The translations under genes and the position numbers were made by a program. 64,000 nucleotides of DNA from Liopterus haemorrhoidalis (Eukaryota; Arthropoda; Insecta; Coleoptera; Dytiscidae): assembly GCA_963971575.1 (NCBI GenBank), contig OZ020616.1:40824250-40888249 (forward strand), given 5' to 3'. The notes under the pieces were generated by a model. That model ran no database searches. It saw only the letters and a program-made list of their open reading frames with translations, and was not told the origin of the DNA. Positions 21,629 through 32,947 of this stretch are shown here, piece after piece. Each line of letters opens with the position of its first letter. Within the stretch, counting starts at the first letter, position 1.

Positions 21629-22283
21629 CTATATACATACACAATTTAAAGCAAGTAGAGCAGCTTAAAACCTACAGAAATGGTAATTATCGTTTCCCAT
21701 TTGTAAGTCTTAGTAAAAATTAACGAATTATTTATGATTCATTCAGTGCACTAAATTTTATTATCGACCGTATTATTACAAATTGCATTGGTCAACCACC
21801 AATACACTGATGTAATGCGGGTCATTTGTATATAGAATTTAAGGGGCACTGGATGTTCAAGAAATTGGTGTCTGGCATTAAATATACAATTCTCTATCTT
21901 TTTTGACATATATTTTCAGACATTAATATAGTAATAAATTTAACATATCTCCGACATTTTTTAAATGTCTGCACCTTTTGTTATGAATTTCAATTAATTT
22001 CTGAATGCCTAATAAAACAGAATGTGTTTAAATTAATCCTGGAGAATGAAGCAAATAAACAGTATCGAGCGAAAGGAAAATGAAACAAGCATCTCCATCT
22101 AGCGTGAATATCTGGAAGCATTTCTGAGGGAAAGCAAAGGCGCATGACTAGACATGGAAAGACCGCGAGAAAATTCAAAAACACAAAATTTTATTTGTTA
22201 AATACAAACTAAGTTCAAAACTATCACATAGGTAATTACTACTAACAATTACAGTGATAAGCAGGGGGTGGGTTAAATCAATT
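21629..22283. other. Mostly unannotated; short dispersed repeat
   Basis: AAAGCAAGTAGAGCAG with the following GGTAATTATCGTTTCCCATT (about 21650-21720) recurs at 22531-22610 inside the hAT MITE, so part of this is a second copy of that sequence. No gene seen. Confidence 0.4.
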
Positions 22284-22291
22284 GTCTACAC

Positions 22292-22893
22292 CAGGGGTTC
22301 TTAAACTTATGTAGTCCGAAAACCCCCTCTTAAACAACTTTTTTTTGCGGACCCCAACCCTAGGCATTTTACGTCGTTTTTGAGACTTAATTTCTGGCTC
22401 AATAATCTCATAGGCACTACGTTATAAATGGTCTTGTGCATTTATAGAGATGAACATTTTTATTAGCATATATAATAAAAAACATAAAATGAATAAAAAT
22501 AGTAGTAAAAAGAATTAAAAAAGTTACAAATTAAAGCAAGTAGAGCAGATTAAAACCTGCAGACATGGTAATTATCGTTTCCCATTTATAAGTCTTATTA
22601 AAAATTAAATAATACGAACAAACATTTCTTGATTAAATATTAATCAAAATAGATCTTAATATAATATGTTTTCTGTAAATAAATTGCAGTTGAAAAAAAA
22701 ATTGCTAATTATTGTTTAGTTATGTCAATAACTAGTTAGATAACAACAAATACAAAAAGTCTTGACCATGTAGGATTTTTATTAAATAAGTTATTTGAAT
22801 AAAAGCGAAAAGTTGGGTGATGTAAAGTAAATGTCTAAATTGTTTCGTGGACCACCGGTAATGGCTACGCGGACCCCAATTTAAGAACTGCTG
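22292..22893. mobile_element. hAT-type MITE with 8-bp target duplication
   Basis: Ends CAGGGGTTCTTAAACTT and, inverted, CAGCAGTTCTTAAATT. Flanks are GTCTACAC and GTCCACAC, an 8-bp duplication with one change. Internal GCGGACCCC motifs occur near both ends. No frame. Confidence 0.8.
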
Positions 22894-23152
22894 GTCCACA
22901 CCATTATCTGGCTATAAAGTACCATATTCAAAGTTTGTTTGTTTTTCAGTTGAATCATCAGAGCTCACTGTACGAACTAATAAAACACATGCAACGCATG
23001 TTATGTCTTAAGGCCCATTTAGATAGCCAAATTAAGTTCTAATCGGCTTTATATGTTTTAGTTTTAAATTATTTAACTTATATGTGTGAGTGTGAGGTTT
23101 TAATGTACTCGGTTTTAAAAATTTTAAGTTTCAGGGTTTATGTATAGCCCAT

Positions 23153-23286
23153 GCCTGTTTCTTTAGTTTAAGCGTTCTAGTAACTTTTACCGTTTAAGTG
23201 AGGCTTTTGATCATTTTGTTTAGCAAAAGCTCTCTTCAAACATTAAAAGAAGACATTTCCGCTTACATGTTTGGAATAGCCAATAT
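23153..23286 (+). repeat. Repeat B fragment
   Basis: TTTCTTTAGTTTAAGCG, GTAACTTTTACCG and TTTTGTTTAGCAAAAGC follow the order in repeat B, cut at its right by the Penelope coding sequence. Confidence 0.5.
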
Positions 23287-23298
23287 ATTGCATATATT

Positions 23299-24157
23299 TT
23301 GTTTAAAATTACTGAATTAAAATTATCCCTTTACACTTGCTTGGAACAAAATTATTTTAGATTTAATAATAATAATTTTATACAAACTAATGGGTTACCC
23401 ATGGGTTCACCCCTCTCCCCTCTGTTGGCTGACATTTTTATGGACAATTTTGAAACATTAAATTCTAATTACACATATATTAAATATTCGTTGGTGGTAT
23501 AGATACGTCGATGACATATCATGTTGTTGGACGGGTACGGACAGACAGTTATCCCTTTTCTTCCAATCTCTTAACAAAATCAATTCTAAAATACAATTTA
23601 CATTAGAAAAAGAACAAAATAGTAAAATAAATTTTCTTGATCTCACTATAACCCGGAATAAACATAATTTTTCCTTTCGCAGCTTCTTCTTTTCATCCTT
23701 ATAATAATAAATTATTAGTACTGTATAGATAAATACACAGATTAATTACGACCTATGTCTGAACTGATTATGATAAGACACTTAATATTATTTTACAAAT
23801 AGCTCAATCTAATGGTTATAGCCCCGCAGATGTACATGATATTCTTAAGAAAAAGAAAAAGAAACTCCTTCTAAATAAATTTTATAACAATGAACTTTCA
23901 AAACCAGTAAAACTACATAGGAAAATTCAATTTTTTGGTCCTTGCAGCATTAAAATAGCTAACCTTTTAAAAAATCAGGAAGTTACAGCCGCATATCATA
24001 ATCATTTCACTCTAAAAATTATTTTAGCCAATAATAAAATTGATCGTAAGGATAAGTTGGATAACTGTGAGTTTACCAAATCAATTGTAATAATTGCGAT
24101 TATATTTACATAAGTAAAACCGAACGTAATTTCAAAATACGAATAAGAGAGCATATT
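23299..24157 (+). pseudogene. Penelope-like RT plus GIY-YIG start
   Basis: GLPMGSPLSPLLADIFMDNF is the Penelope RT signature. After a frameshift near 23490 comes WWYRYVDDISCCW with the catalytic YVDD at 23504-23515, then INFLDLTI. The linker region follows with NGYSPADVHDIL and LHRKIQFFGPCS. After another shift, INCNNCDYIYISKTERNFK begins the GIY-YIG domain; the usual YIG is YIS here. It ends REHI at the LINE junction. Multiple shifts show that it was inactive, or became so after the insertion. Confidence 0.85.
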
Positions 24158-24267
24158 ATTTGATTCTAATATGTACTGTCGTGTTGTGTAGACGTGTTAA
24201 GAGTAAGCAGCTAGTAAACGCATAAATTTATACGTAACTAACTCATCATTTAAAAAATACAGTCAAT

Positions 24268-24930
24268 ATGGCGAAACAGACAAGATCTAATAAAAACTGT
24301 GTTAGTGTTGATGAAGTATTCGAGGTGGAAAAAATTATAAAGGAAACCTTGAAAACTCCATCTTTCTTAAATGAATTAGCAAAGTCACTAGCGCCTATTA
24401 TAATAAAGCGTTATGAAGAAAAACAAACGGAGTTGGAGTCCAAGATTGAAGAGTTGGAAAAGAAGCTGAGAGAGAAGGATGAAGCACTGAAGGATGTCAA
24501 TCACCGCGTACGTGCCCTGGAGCAGTATTCTCGACGAAATTGTCTGAGAATATTTGGAGTACCGGAGGCGAAGAAAGAAAATACAGACGACATTGTGTGT
24601 GAGTTGATTAACAACAATCTGAACATTGAAATTAATAAAAGTGCTGTAGATCGGTCTCATCGTATTGGCAAAATAACTGAGGGTAACAAACCGAGGCCAA
24701 TAATTGTCAAATTTACCAGCTATAATGTAAGATCTTTAGTGTTCAGAAATAAAAGGCATTTAAAGGGCTCGAATATTGTTATACGCGAGGATCTCTGTAA
24801 AGAAAATTTTAATATCTTAAATATCGCTATAAAAAAATTCGGCCCACGGAATGTCTGGTCTCGTGATGGTACAATATATCGCAAATTTGGTGATAGTATT
24901 GCACGTGTGAATGACATTTCTAACTTGTAA
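24268..24930 (+). CDS. LINE ORF1p, coiled coil and RNA-binding domain
   Basis: A 220-residue open frame in good ATG context. Residues about 48-90 (EEKQTELESKIEELEKKLRE) form a coiled coil. Then LRIFGVPEAKKENTDD and VDRSHRIGK, RPIIVKFTSY and IVIREDL follow the order of the RRM-like and C-terminal domains of L1-type ORF1 proteins, which bind the element RNA as trimers. The frame is intact with no stops. Confidence 0.85.
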   Translation: MAKQTRSNKNCVSVDEVFEVEKIIKETLKTPSFLNELAKSLAPIIIKRYEEKQTELESKIEELEKKLREKDEALKDVNHRVRALEQYSRRNCLRIFGVPEAKKENTDDIVCELINNNLNIEINKSAVDRSHRIGKITEGNKPRPIIVKFTSYNVRSLVFRNKRHLKGSNIVIREDLCKENFNILNIAIKKFGPRNVWSRDGTIYRKFGDSIARVNDISNL

Positions 24931-25370
24931 TAGTTCGTCTATTAGAGTTCAACGGCCGTTGTTGAGGAAGGTCGTTTAACTGCACTGATTTTGTTTTTTT
25001 CTGTTTTATTTAGTAGGATTATGATGAATCATATATGACTTCTCACCTGTCTTATCAATTAATTTTATTTGGGTGATCGACTTGCGTTCCAATTTACTGT
25101 ATTTCCGATTGTTGCAAAAGATAACATTATTTTGTATTTTAGTTGATTGTCACGCAAGTTGCCTACTTAATTGTAATATTTATTTAACGTTTGCTTTATA
25201 ACGTATTGTATTATTTATTTTTTTTCTAAGTAATAGATAACAAAAGATAAGTTGGTTAGTATTTAAATATTTTTATCTAGTCATATCGTATCATGCTGCT
25301 GCTCATTAATATTTATAGTAATTTGATTTGTTTACCTATTTTTTTTTTTTTTTTTTGGCATTATTATCAT

Positions 25371-25417
<47 letters not shown>

Positions 25418-25551
25418 AACAACTATTCTATTTATATATTTATATATTTCTTATTGCTTTTTATTTTTATTTATATATTTTTATAATATTTTGTCTTTCT
25501 CTTTAACTACATATATAATTGTATAGTTGAATGTAATAGTATTGCAATACA
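24931..25551 (+). other. Inter-ORF spacer of the LINE
   Basis: 621 bp without coding sequence, unusually long for this element type. It holds a T-run at 25338-25355 and a (TA)n tract at about 25373-25411. Confidence 0.7.
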
Positions 25552-28510
25552 ATGGACTGTTTTGATGAGGGAGTACTAGAAATAAGGGATGTTTATGCTG
25601 AAAACTTACAAATATGTAACAGTATGATAAGAGAATTTAGAAATAACAATTATTCAGATCTAAGTATAATACAAATAAATATTCGAAGTGTTTCTAAACA
25701 TTATGTCGATTTAGAGGCATATTTGACAATATTTAATGATATTTTTGATATTATAATATTAACAGAAACTTGGTTATGCCAGAATGCAGACTACTTTAAT
25801 TTGGATGGCTATATTAGTTATCATAACAATAGTAAAATCAATAAATGTGATGGTGTGCTTGTTTATATCAAGAATAATATTTCTCATAACAATATTGTTG
25901 TTGACATAAATGGATTTAAATTTATGAGAACTGAGTTAAAAATTAACAATATAAATTTAGCTCTAACCTCACTATACAGACCTCATACATATAAAACTGT
26001 AGATTTTCTTGCTTCTCTTAGTTTATATTTGACTAACTATACGCATAATAATTTTGAAATCATAGCTGGTGATATAAATATAAATATTAGGAATACGGAT
26101 ACTATTTCTGATCAATATAAAAACCTCATGAGTGAATTTTCGTTTAAACCATGCATTAATAAACTTACTAGAGTTGATAAATTTTCTGAATCATGCATTG
26201 ATCATTTCTTCCTTAAATCTTTCATTTTTGCAGATCATATTTTACCTATTGTGTGCAAGAGTCAAGTCGCAGATCACTTTAGTACTATGTTAAACATACA
26301 GTTAGATTGTACTACTAGAAAGAATAGCACTATTGCTCCGCATGACTCAGTGTTTAAACTTATAGATTTTGTGAAATTAAATTCATTGCTGTCAAATGCG
26401 GAATGGCACTTTTTGCAAAATATCAATATTGAAACGTCATCTAACCTATTCGTTAATAAACTGTTGTCTTATATATATTCTGCTACTATAACTAGAAACA
26501 TTAAAAATAATCAAAAAGTAAAAAAAAAACCTTGGATTACAAATGAAATTATCTCTTTTATTTCAATTCGTGATAAATTTCATAAAGTATATTTAAAAAA
26601 AAAAATCAAACACCAATGCTTTCGAGCGCTATAAAACATGTCGTAATCAAGTAAATTCGCTAATTCGTGATACAAAAAATAAATTTTATAAAGATAAATT
26701 ATTATCATCCAAATCTTCGACGGACATGTGGAAGGTAGCCAAAGAAGTAGTTAATCTAAAGAGAAAAAACACGCATATTTCCAATATTCATTTGAACGGC
26801 AATAGTATCACTAATAGCAATGATATTGCTAATGCGCTAAATAATTATTTCGTAAATGTAGCTGAAGATCTTGCAAGCAATATCACAAATACCGACAGTG
26901 AATATGTACACCATATCACTAGAAATTCTATGTCATTTTACTTTAACCCTGTGTTACCAAGTGATGTTTCTATTGAAATTTCAAACTTAAAACCGGGTTC
27001 TACTGTTGGCATTGATAATATTTCTAGTAACATTTTAAAAAATATATCCCCCTCTATTATTAACCCCTTAACAAATTTTTATAATAACTGTATACAAGTA
27101 GGTCATTATCCTCAATTATTTAAACAAACCATCATTACACCTTTTCATAAGGGTGGTCCTTCAGACAAATTAGAAAATTACAGACCTATTGCTATAACTT
27201 CCTGTTTATCCAAAGTTTTCGAAAAATTGATAAAAAAACAAATAACAAAATTCTTTCTTAAATATAATATTTTTTCTAGCTATCAATTCGGTTTTCAAGA
27301 AGGTAAGGGAACAGAGGATGCCTTAGCCTTTCTTTTAAGTAAAATTTATAAGAACATGGATAATTCCAAGCCCTCAATTGCAGTATTTCTCGACCTTGCC
27401 AAAGCGTTCGATACAGTTAACCACAAAATACTTTTCGATAAATTGGAGATGTATGGAATTCGTGGGGTTTCTTTGGAACTTCTGAAAAGCTATTTAACAG
27501 ATAGAGTTCAGGCAGTGAAGGTGAATGGTTCAATTGGTTTATCTAGAACTGTAAGATGTGGTGTACCGCAAGGTACAGTATTAGGCCCTCTTCTATTTAT
27601 TACTTACATTAACGATATGCTAAAGATGTGTCCTACATCAGTACTACTCTCGTTCGCTGACGATACAGTTCTATACACTACAGGAACCACATGGAATGAA
27701 GTTATTGCTAAAACATCAAATGAATTGTCCGTTCTAAAATACTGGTTTGATAATAACGCATTAACTCTTAACAATAATAAAACTAAATTTATCACCTTCA
27801 CCTCATACATTAGTGGTCTTCTCAATGTGAACCAAATCTTAATTCATGATAAACTCTGTAATAAGATAAACTGTAGCTGTAAATCTTTAGTCTCAAGAGT
27901 TGATTCTTTAAAATATTTGGGAATATACATTGACACACATCTTCGGTGGGACGTTCATTTGCTGAAACTTCAAAGTAAAGTACGAACCTTTATTTACCTC
28001 TTCAAAACTCTTCGTCATATTTTTGACATAAAATCTTTGAAAATGTTTTATTTTGGATTCATTCAATCAATATTAAGTTATGGTATCTTAGTATGGGGAA
28101 AAGCTTCACCATCACATTTAAAAAAACTAGAAATTGTTCAAAAATTAATTTTAAAGATCATATATGCTAAAGACTACCGTTTTCCTAGTGACAAATTATT
28201 TATCGAGGCTCAAGTATATAATTTAAATCAACTTTATTTTCTTTCTGTTGCTAAATATATGTTTAAAAATAAATTTCAAATTCTATTAAATTTTCCTTGC
28301 CATGAATATTCAACCAGATTACAAAGCGCTAATGTAAGCTATTCACTGCAATCAAAAAAATCTGTTGGGCAATCAAGCTTTATATATAATATTCCCCTAG
28401 TTTATAACACTATTTCACAGTATAAGAAATTTGAAGAAATCTCTTCTGGCAGTTACCATGCCTATGTTAAGAATATTAAGAATATCATCAACCTCCTAGA
28501 TTTTCAATGA
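25552..28510 (+). pseudogene. LINE ORF2p: endonuclease and reverse transcriptase
   Basis: About 985 codons if one base is ignored. The APE endonuclease shows IQINIRS, ILTETWL, YRPH, AGDINI, CIDHFF and VADHFS, so its catalytic residues are present. The frame is lost in a run of A at about 26596-26606. In the next frame, SNTNAFERYKTCRNQV continues the same protein. RT motifs follow: FGFQEGKGTEDAL, VFLDLAKAFDTVNH, GVPQGTVLGPLLF, SFADDTVLY (catalytic Asp pair near 27660) and LKYLGIYID. After the RT come ILSYGILVWG and a C-terminal tail. The only visible lesion is the A-run shift, which could be a real indel or an assembly error. Confidence 0.9.
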
Positions 28511-28830
28511 ATAAATTATTTACCTTATTTTCTATTGTATTTGTAGTTTTACTATATAATAATTTGTAGTTATTATTATTATTATTATTTGTGTATGTTA
28601 ATTTGTTTATTATTTTGTCCTGGCATTGCGACAAGCTTCAGCTTAGTGATGCTGGACAGAATGATGAAAATGAGTTATGAATAAATTAATCGGTCTATAA
28701 GTTGTAAAAAAAAAATGTTTGTCTAATAATTTATAGTGGGTATTAGAATATATATTTTCTTATTTACATTTTTTAAAATTTGTTAATAACTTATGTACAA
28801 CACATCTATTTGTAAAAAATGTAAATAAAG

Positions 28831-28850
28831 TTATTATTATTATTATTATT
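28831..28850. repeat. (TTA)n tail of the LINE
   Basis: TTA repeats directly after AATAAAG, ending where the Penelope frame resumes. Another TTA tract at 28574-28590 lies within the 3' UTR. Confidence 0.9.
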
Positions 28851-29081
28851 ATTAAAACGTGGAGATTGGACTATAGTGATAAGACTAATGTAGCTAAACA
28901 TATGCTTAAACATAAACATAATTTTAGTTTTGACAACATTGAAATTCTACATATAGAGCCGAAAGGATTAAAATTGGATTTATTAGAGGTATTTGAAATC
29001 AAGAAAGTGATTTCTAATTCAAGAAATATCATGATTGAACAAGTTGAGTTTAGATGGTCGCCTCTTCTTAATCCATTTTAA
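28851..29081 (+). pseudogene. Penelope-like endonuclease end, continuing 23299-24157
   Basis: ATT AAA ACG TGG continues the frame broken at 24157. It reads WRLDYSDKTNVAKHM, then HNFSFDNIEILHIEPKG and a stop after PLLNPF. These are the C-terminal landmarks of Penelope endonuclease domains (AxH, NFxF, E). Confidence 0.85.
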
Positions 29082-29375
29082 TCCTCTTTCTCATATAATT
29101 TTACTTTTTTGGTAGGGTTTTCCTAATTATAGCCACATTTGTTCCAGTACCCTCTCCTCTCTAATAGTTTGTAAATTTTCTATTTATGTTAATGTATTTC
29201 TGTAAACCCTTTGTATTTCTGAAAATGGCTTGATAAGTCGAAATACGTATCAAATAAACTTGTTTTATTCTTTGAAACTAACCGAGTGTTTTATTATCTT
29301 TTCCTGTTAATAATATTAGGTTCCAAATGCCTAAACAGTATATACAGGGTGTTAGGTAAATGTCCGGCACAATTT

Positions 29376-29574
29376 AAAAGACAGCATGGTGACGTAGAAT
29401 GCAATCGATTTTTCAACTACACAACAACTGGATTAATATGAAAAATAAAAAAAGTCAGTGGTTTTCAAAATTTGGGGCATCTATTTGTTTGTTTATTTTT
29501 GGACGAAATTCACATTTTAGAAAAAAATTGGCAAAGGAAAAATCGATTGCATTCTACGTCACCATGCTGTAATA
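29376..29574. repeat. Short element with 33-bp perfect inverted repeat
   Basis: 29381-29413 (starting ACAGCATGGTGACG) is the exact inverted copy of 29538-29570, with a 124-bp loop. TACAGGGTGTT lies 30 bp to the left. It is a fold-back or MITE without coding capacity. Confidence 0.75.
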
Positions 29575-29599
29575 TATTAAAATAAGCAGAGGAATATTG

Positions 29600-29959
29600 G
29601 GCGAGTTTAGCTTAATGTAACTGCTGAGCATCAGTAGTCAACCTGTTTACTTTGGGATAATAGTCAACTCTTGTCAGTTCACTAAACAAGTAACAAGCTA
29701 AATATTGCGATCTGTAAGTCAACATACGTCATTAATTTAAACACATAAATTATAAGAATAACAGTCATATGTCATATTGGACTTCTGTATCGAGTCATCA
29801 AAGTTGAAATTATCCAGAGAATGTTGCCAACCTTAAAGAAAAAGAAAGAGGAATAATACCGTATCTTACAGAATATTATATAGACAAAGGTTGGAGAAGG
29901 AAGAAGCCATGAAGACGCAAATAGCCATCGTTTCTCTTCGCTAAAATTTTTAACTAAGA
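29600..29959. other. No gene recognised
   Basis: AT-rich with a lysine-rich phrase near 29840 that may belong to the LINE tail that follows. Confidence 0.35.
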
Positions 29960-30079
29960 AGAAGACCTGGAAAACGAAGAATGATTACCTGATTCGGTAA
30001 CCTAAAGAAGTGGTTTAGAGATACATCTACAAAACTATTTCAGAATACGACAACGGATGAGACAATAGAAGAAGATTAG
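29960..30079 (+). pseudogene. LINE C-terminal tail fragment
   Basis: The frame reads RRPGKRRM, a TGA, then FGNLKKWFRDTSTKLF. This resembles the GRRRISWLKNLRxWF ending of many arthropod endonuclease-reverse transcriptases. Forty codons, 5'-truncated. Confidence 0.6.
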
Positions 30080-30129
30080 CACGCTATCACTTATTATATA
30101 CGTAAAGTTTTTATTATTTGGCACATGAG

Positions 30130-30165
30130 CAGAAAGAGGTTCGCCACCCCTGACCTAATTGATCA
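30130..30165 (-). repeat. Possible hAT terminus
   Basis: Inverted, this reads CAGGGGTGGCGAACCTCTTT, a common hAT end. No partner end was found nearby. Confidence 0.4.
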
Positions 30166-30354
30166 GTTCGTAGCTATCACATTAAATATGTCCCCTCCAA
30201 TTCAAACCCCAACCATTCAAGTCACTAATCCTCTACACCAAGCACAACCGCAAGTTAATTATCAACTTCTAATACTCTACTAGGGTAGGTCAATAAGTCC
30301 TTACTAAACAATAGAACATTATATTGGGTTGATTAATTTTTATTTCTCAACATA

Positions 30355-30993
30355 GACTCATTCTAGCTCGATATACTTCGCCCAGCGTTTCTCCAACTTT
30401 TTCAAGCCATCCAAGAAGTAGGATTCCGGAAGGCCTTCAAAATAATCTGTTTCGGCGATGACCTCGTTAGACGTAAATCTTTTTCCGGCGAGCCATTTAT
30501 TCATGTTTAGAAAAAAGACAAAGTCGCTGTGGGCAAAACTGGTGAATACGGTGAATGCGGCAACAATTCTAAACATAATTCATGCATTTTCACCATCGAA
30601 ACTGCACAAGCGTTTATTACCCACTGTGAGCAAACCCGGAGGTCATCTTCTCGATATCTTTTTCATACCCAATTTTTCGTGCAAAATTGAAACCACTGAG
30701 CCATATATTATGCCTGTGGCCTCAACATGTTCGAACACTTTGACTCGTCAATCACTTAAGACCATATCGTGGATTTTGTCAATCATTTCTAGCGTAGTCA
30801 CCTCAAGTGGACATCTTGAACGATGTTCATCACTTGTGGATGTACGACTACATTTAAACTCATTCACCCAATTGTAAACAGTTTTAAAGGCTGGTGCAGA
30901 TGTGCCATGAACTTCATCCAATTCGGCTCTGATTTCTTTCGGTGTTTTTTCTTTCAAATGGAAGTGTTTAATCACTGCACGAAAATCGTTTTT
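30355..30993 (-). pseudogene. mariner transposase lacking its catalytic core
   Basis: On the minus strand KNDFRAVIKHFHLKEKTPKE and TVYNWVNEFKC form the N-terminal DNA-binding part. ILHEKLGMKKISRR and LLTVGNKRLC follow in another frame. The text then jumps to FAHSDFVFFLNMNKWLAGK, the region after the third Asp, and ends LKKLEKRWAKYIELE. Roughly 150 residues with the first two catalytic Asp are deleted. The first few codons are separated from the promoter side by repeat A. Confidence 0.8.
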
Positions 30994-32005
30994 AGGATTT
31001 AGTAGGTATGACTAAAAATCCCTTATACCGTCATTTTATCGTCTGTTTGTCTGTCTGTTCGGTAAAAATTGTAGCCAAACGGCTAAAACTAGAGAGTTGA
31101 AATTTGGCATGCTTATAAAACTCTTTGACCCGCACTTAGCAAAAATACTACAACATATAAAAAACATATCCCCCTAAAAATGTAAACAAATATGTGCTCA
31201 TCGAAAACAAAATATATTTTTTTAATATTCTGAGTATCAAATGAAAGCCCTTAGTACGTGGATTAACGATCAAAATTTTATTTTTGCAAAATAAATTATT
31301 TTGAAGCGATTTTTGCCAAAATTGTGCAAAAAAAATTGTCCCACAACCTATTGCCCAGATGAAAAAATTCTAAGTAATGTAAATTGGTGTCAACCGGAAT
31401 AGTACAATAGGAATTTTTGATCAGATTATGTTTTCGGAAAGTAATGCATTTTTTGTGTTTTTAACTAAAATATGTAAAATATTTAAATCGCTATGTAACA
31501 GAGTAAATAAGTAAACGTCCGTAGTCTAGTGGTTAGCGTTCTTGATTCCTAAGTTGCAAACTCCGGTTCGCTTCCTGTCAATTTAAGTTTTTCTATTTTT
31601 TTTTTGCATTTTTAATTTGTTTAAATTATTTTGTCAAAATTCTAGTTATATTTTGGCAAATGTTGCATTTAATTTTTTAAAGCATAAATTTAATAACCAG
31701 TGGAAATTGTTGAAATTATAATTTAATCCTATGTTTGAATGTATACGAAATCAGAAGGGCGGAGCTTATGACTTAAACAACCAATGGAAGCCATAGGCGA
31801 AATTCTCAAAATCTTAATGAACCTTGCTATATAAAAAAAATACTGCACATATTTAGAAACCTAAATAAATGGTATTAGGCATTCGAATTAAATTTCACAA
31901 AAAAGTATTTTAACATAAAATTTGTTTTAGCATCCCAAAATCATCATTCATTTACTATATACCTGCGAAACCCTGAAATGTGTGAAAATTCACACTTCAC
32001 ATTAA
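30994..32005 (-). mobile_element. Repeat A copy 2
   Basis: Begins AGGATTTAGTAGGTATGACT, has a short GTCT tract near 31048-31066, and ends with the palindrome GTGTGAAAATTCACAC. The inserted copy lies between AAAAA tracts of the mariner N-terminal coding region (GKN codons), a readable A5 duplication. A tRNA-like block is at 31516-31580. Confidence 0.8.
31516..31580 (+). repeat. tRNA-like block inside repeat A copy 2
   Basis: GTCCGTAGTCTAGTGGTTAG fits a tRNA 5' part with A box, and CCGGTTCGCTTCC a B box. No acceptor pairing is visible, so I do not call a tRNA gene. Confidence 0.55.
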
Positions 32006-32204
32006 TTTTTTTCCTATTGCTTGAAATTAAGAAAAGTTGTTTGCTTCGATCGATTTTAAAAATGAAACACGCAATGGATATGGCTGATAATTTGACAGCG
32101 GTCTATTAACAGATGGTACTTTTCAGAAACAAACTTGTTTTGATACTACTAGAGACATCTCTTAGATTTTGTAAGGACTTTATAACCTACCCTCGTATGC
32201 AGAC

Positions 32205-32345
32205 ATGAATGTGTAAACATTCATAAGATCCTCTTTATAATAGAATCGAAATGCCGCCCGTGTGCATGATTTCATAAGACCACCCTCTACTATAGAAGGA
32301 TACTACTATAATCAACCCCAAATGCCGTCCATTTGTTGAGCCACC
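32205..32345 (-). repeat. Repeat D, two tandem units
   Basis: On the minus strand two units of about 65 bp share GGCATTT, TCGATTCTA-like text and AGAGGGTGGTCTTATGAA. Related pairs occur at 37130-37270 and 47085-47220. Confidence 0.55.
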
Positions 32346-32880
32346 CATGTGCTGTGCACATCCTGAACAATCTCACGTGGGGGTCCTGGGGATGATATTT
32401 AACTGTTTGCCTCCCAAAAAACTGTTCTATTATTAATTCCTAATATATTTAATAGGCAATATGATTTAATAATTAAATTCAATTCCAAATTATGCATTCC
32501 ATAAACAACAATAGTTTATATTTATAAGCTGGTAGCAGTGCTTGTTCCCTATTGGCTAATATCCGCTCTAGTTTCAACGTTTACATTCATGATAGCCCAC
32601 TAAATAGCATTATCTATCCGTAATGCTCTATCACTGCTTCTATAAATACATTAAAATTTATCGTCACTACTACAGATATCTAATAATATATTCATTTTGT
32701 TTATTAGTCAAGAATTGAGAAATTAAAATAATTATGCGTGAAATATTTTACCAAATTTAGTGGCGTAAATAGGACAGAATAATTTAAAAGTCGTTTACCA
32801 TGGTATCGCAGTTAGGGCATGAATTTTTATGTTCTTTATATATTTATCGTCGCCTTTGTATTTTTATAACATCACCTACA
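32346..32880. other. No gene recognised
   Basis: AT-rich, no frame or terminal repeat seen. The segment ends near the start of the RNase H-bearing LINE remnant. Confidence 0.4.
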
Positions 32881-32947
32881 TTGGAAAACTAACTTAAACT
32901 TCCATGTTTCACTACTCCCAGTATGGACTTCGTTCACATAAGAAAAA

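Larger units (their letters stand above)
24158..28850 (+). mobile_element. Near-complete two-ORF LINE, (TTA)n tail
   Basis: About 4.69 kb: a 110-bp 5' UTR, ORF1, a 621-bp spacer, ORF2 and a 340-bp 3' UTR ending AATAAAG(TTA)n. It interrupts PLE-2 at REH-I, with ATTA present at both junctions (the tail makes the exact duplication ambiguous). The RT type and the 3-base repeat tail suggest the CR1/L2/Daphne or jockey group; the clade is not certain. Confidence 0.85.
23287..29300 (+). mobile_element. Penelope-like element PLE-2, split by a LINE
   Basis: RT and endonuclease coding sequence run to 24157. After a 4.7-kb LINE the same frame resumes at 28851 and stops at 29081, followed by the AAATACGTAT-type 3' UTR. 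The 5' part before RT motif 4 is missing. Confidence 0.85.
30280..32195 (-). mobile_element. mariner with internal deletion and repeat A insertion
   Basis: Inverted ends CTAGGGTAGGTCAATAAGTC and, from the other side, CGAGGGTAGGTTATAAAGTC, flanked by TA at 30278-30279 and 32196-32197. Repeat A copy 2 (30994-32005) accounts for half its length. Confidence 0.85.

Noticed and set aside
30458..30877. 139-codon plus frame
   Set aside because: Antisense shadow of the mariner transposase on the minus strand.
31516..31580. A functional tRNA gene
   Set aside because: A and B boxes are suggestive, but acceptor pairing and a proper anticodon arm are not visible and the block lies inside a repeat.
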